A stretch of DNA of 15,733 bases, taken from Methylophaga sp. (GTDB lineage: Bacteria; Pseudomonadota; Gammaproteobacteria; Nitrosococcales; Methylophagaceae). The notes below the pieces were generated by a model. It was not told where the DNA came from and made no database searches. It was given only the letters and a program-made list of their open reading frames with translations. Shown here piece by piece: positions 15,056-15,733 of this stretch. Both the position numbers and the translations under genes were made by a program. Each line of letters starts with the position of its first letter. Position 1 is the first letter of the stretch. The DNA lies in the NCBI GenBank assembly GCA_014762585.1, contig JABURN010000260.1, positions 1-15,733 on the forward strand, in the 5' to 3' direction.

Positions 15056-15599
15056 GGTTTTCGAGGCCGAAACAGGCGAGGAAGGCTACCGGCTGTTCCA
15101 GGAACAGTATCCGGACATGGTGCTGTTGGATATCACATTGCCGGGCATGGGCGGTCTGGAAGTACTGCGCCGGATCCGTGCTAATCGTGAAGATGCCAAG
15201 GTGCTGATGTTCAGCATGCATGAGGACCCGGTGTTTGCCTCACGGGCGATGCAGGCCGGTGCCCGCGGTTATATCACCAAAAACAACGCGGCGGACCATC
15301 TGGTTGAAGCGGTGGAAAAAGTGCTGGATGGCAAGATTTATCTGAGTCCGGATATGGCTCAGCAACTGGCGATGCTCAATATCGATGCCGGTACCAGTGC
15401 CCTCAGTGATTTGTCGCGCCGTGAACTGGAGATCCTGCGGCTGCTGGGCGAGGGTAAGAGCATGAATGAAATTTCAGATGTGCTGGGTATCAGCTATAAA
15501 ACGGTCGCCAATAACCTGACCCAAATTAAGAGCAAACTCGACATCAATAAAACCGCCGAGCTGATGCGCTTTGCCATCAGTCACGGGCTGTCCTCATAA
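14964..15599 (+). CDS. NarL/FixJ-type response regulator (MoxX-like)
   Basis: This 211-residue protein has an N-terminal receiver domain with Asp11 and Asp12, phospho-acceptor Asp56 (L-L-D-I-T-L-P), switch Ser84 and Lys106, and a C-terminal LuxR-type helix-turn-helix (about 147-205; L-S-R-R-E-L-E-I-L and the recognition helix around S-Y-K-T-V-A-N-N). It is the expected partner of the preceding kinase and would activate or repress transcription after phosphorylation. I chose ATG 14964, with AAAGG at 14948-14952; GTG 14952 would add four residues. The gene overlaps the kinase by 92 bases in another frame. By analogy with MoxX it may control alcohol oxidation genes, but no target is shown here. 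Confidence 0.88.
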   Translation: MKQAVTILVVDDHPIVRAGCRQLIQQIPSAKVFEAETGEEGYRLFQEQYPDMVLLDITLPGMGGLEVLRRIRANREDAKVLMFSMHEDPVFASRAMQAGARGYITKNNAADHLVEAVEKVLDGKIYLSPDMAQQLAMLNIDAGTSALSDLSRRELEILRLLGEGKSMNEISDVLGISYKTVANNLTQIKSKLDINKTAELMRFAISHGLSS

Positions 15600-15625
15600 A
15601 CGTTTGACTGAGGTGGGAGAAACAA

Positions 15626-15647
15626 GGGAATAAATTCCCGTTTTATT
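15626..15647 (+). terminator. Weak candidate terminator after the response regulator
   Basis: GGGAA / TTCCC (5 bp) around TAAA is followed by GTTTTATT, 27 bases after the regulator stop. Position and orientation fit, but the stem is short, so termination may be partial. Confidence 0.4.
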
Positions 15648-15701
15648 GGGACAAGTCGCTCATCCCTGTAAGACTGGCGAACTGTAAACTTTGCAGCAAG
15701 T

Positions 15702-15724
15702 TATAGAAATTTTCAGCTTCTATA
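15702..15724. repeat. AT-rich inverted repeat at the right edge
   Basis: TATAGAA (15702-15708) and TTCTATA (15718-15724) form a perfect 7-bp inverted repeat with a 9-base spacer in the last bases of the window. It may belong to the control region of a gene beyond the edge. Nothing else is recognisable in 15648-15733. Confidence 0.25.
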
Positions 15725-15733
15725 GTCTTATAT

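Noticed and set aside
1..15733. CRISPR array, prophage, insertion sequence or plasmid origin
   Set aside because: No regularly spaced direct repeats, transposase, integrase, phage structural gene or iteron set was seen.

Overview
The window comes from a gammaproteobacterial chromosome and most likely from a methylotroph or methanotroph. Three things point there: a complete pqqABCDE operon for the redox cofactor pyrroloquinoline quinone (PQQ), a two-component system whose sensor resembles MoxY (methanol-oxidation control), and gammaproteobacterial housekeeping genes (sbcB/exonuclease I, hemL, TolC). Species cannot be fixed from the sequence alone; Methylophaga-like or Methylococcales-like organisms are my guess. 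Coding density is high and nothing looks recently transferred except one short palindromic repeat.

Layout. Bases 1-496 are non-coding: a plus-strand terminator for an unseen upstream gene, a minus-strand terminator with no visible minus-strand gene, and a long pqqA leader with a palindrome and hairpins. Bases 497-3806 are pqqA (23-residue precursor, too short for most ORF callers), pqqB, pqqC, pqqD and pqqE, with a strong GC hairpin between pqqA and pqqB and overlapping pqqC/pqqD/pqqE. An ABC-2 transporter (ATPase and permease, 3796-5516) overlaps the end of pqqE and looks like part of the same operon. After a short gap come a PCMT-family methyltransferase, a single-domain rhodanese, a TolC-family outer-membrane channel with a TetR-operator-like palindrome in front of it, and an isochorismatase-fold hydrolase (5675-8736).

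The minus strand then carries, read right to left, hemL with a strong terminator, sbcB, a B12-binding-type radical SAM protein, a REP/MITE-like inverted repeat, and a small DUF1289 protein (13548 down to 8740). From 13625 the plus strand resumes with a MoxY-like sensor kinase and its NarL/FixJ-type response regulator, whose reading frames overlap by 92 nt.

How it fits together. PqqA is cross-linked by PqqE with PqqD as chaperone, hydroxylated by PqqB, and the last oxidation is done by PqqC; no PqqF/PqqG protease is encoded here. The coupled ABC-2 transporter is the most interesting neighbour, since PQQ or a PQQ-pathway metabolite must cross the inner membrane to reach periplasmic alcohol dehydrogenases. 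The MoxXY-like pair could control methanol oxidation genes and possibly pqq, but that link is inferred only.
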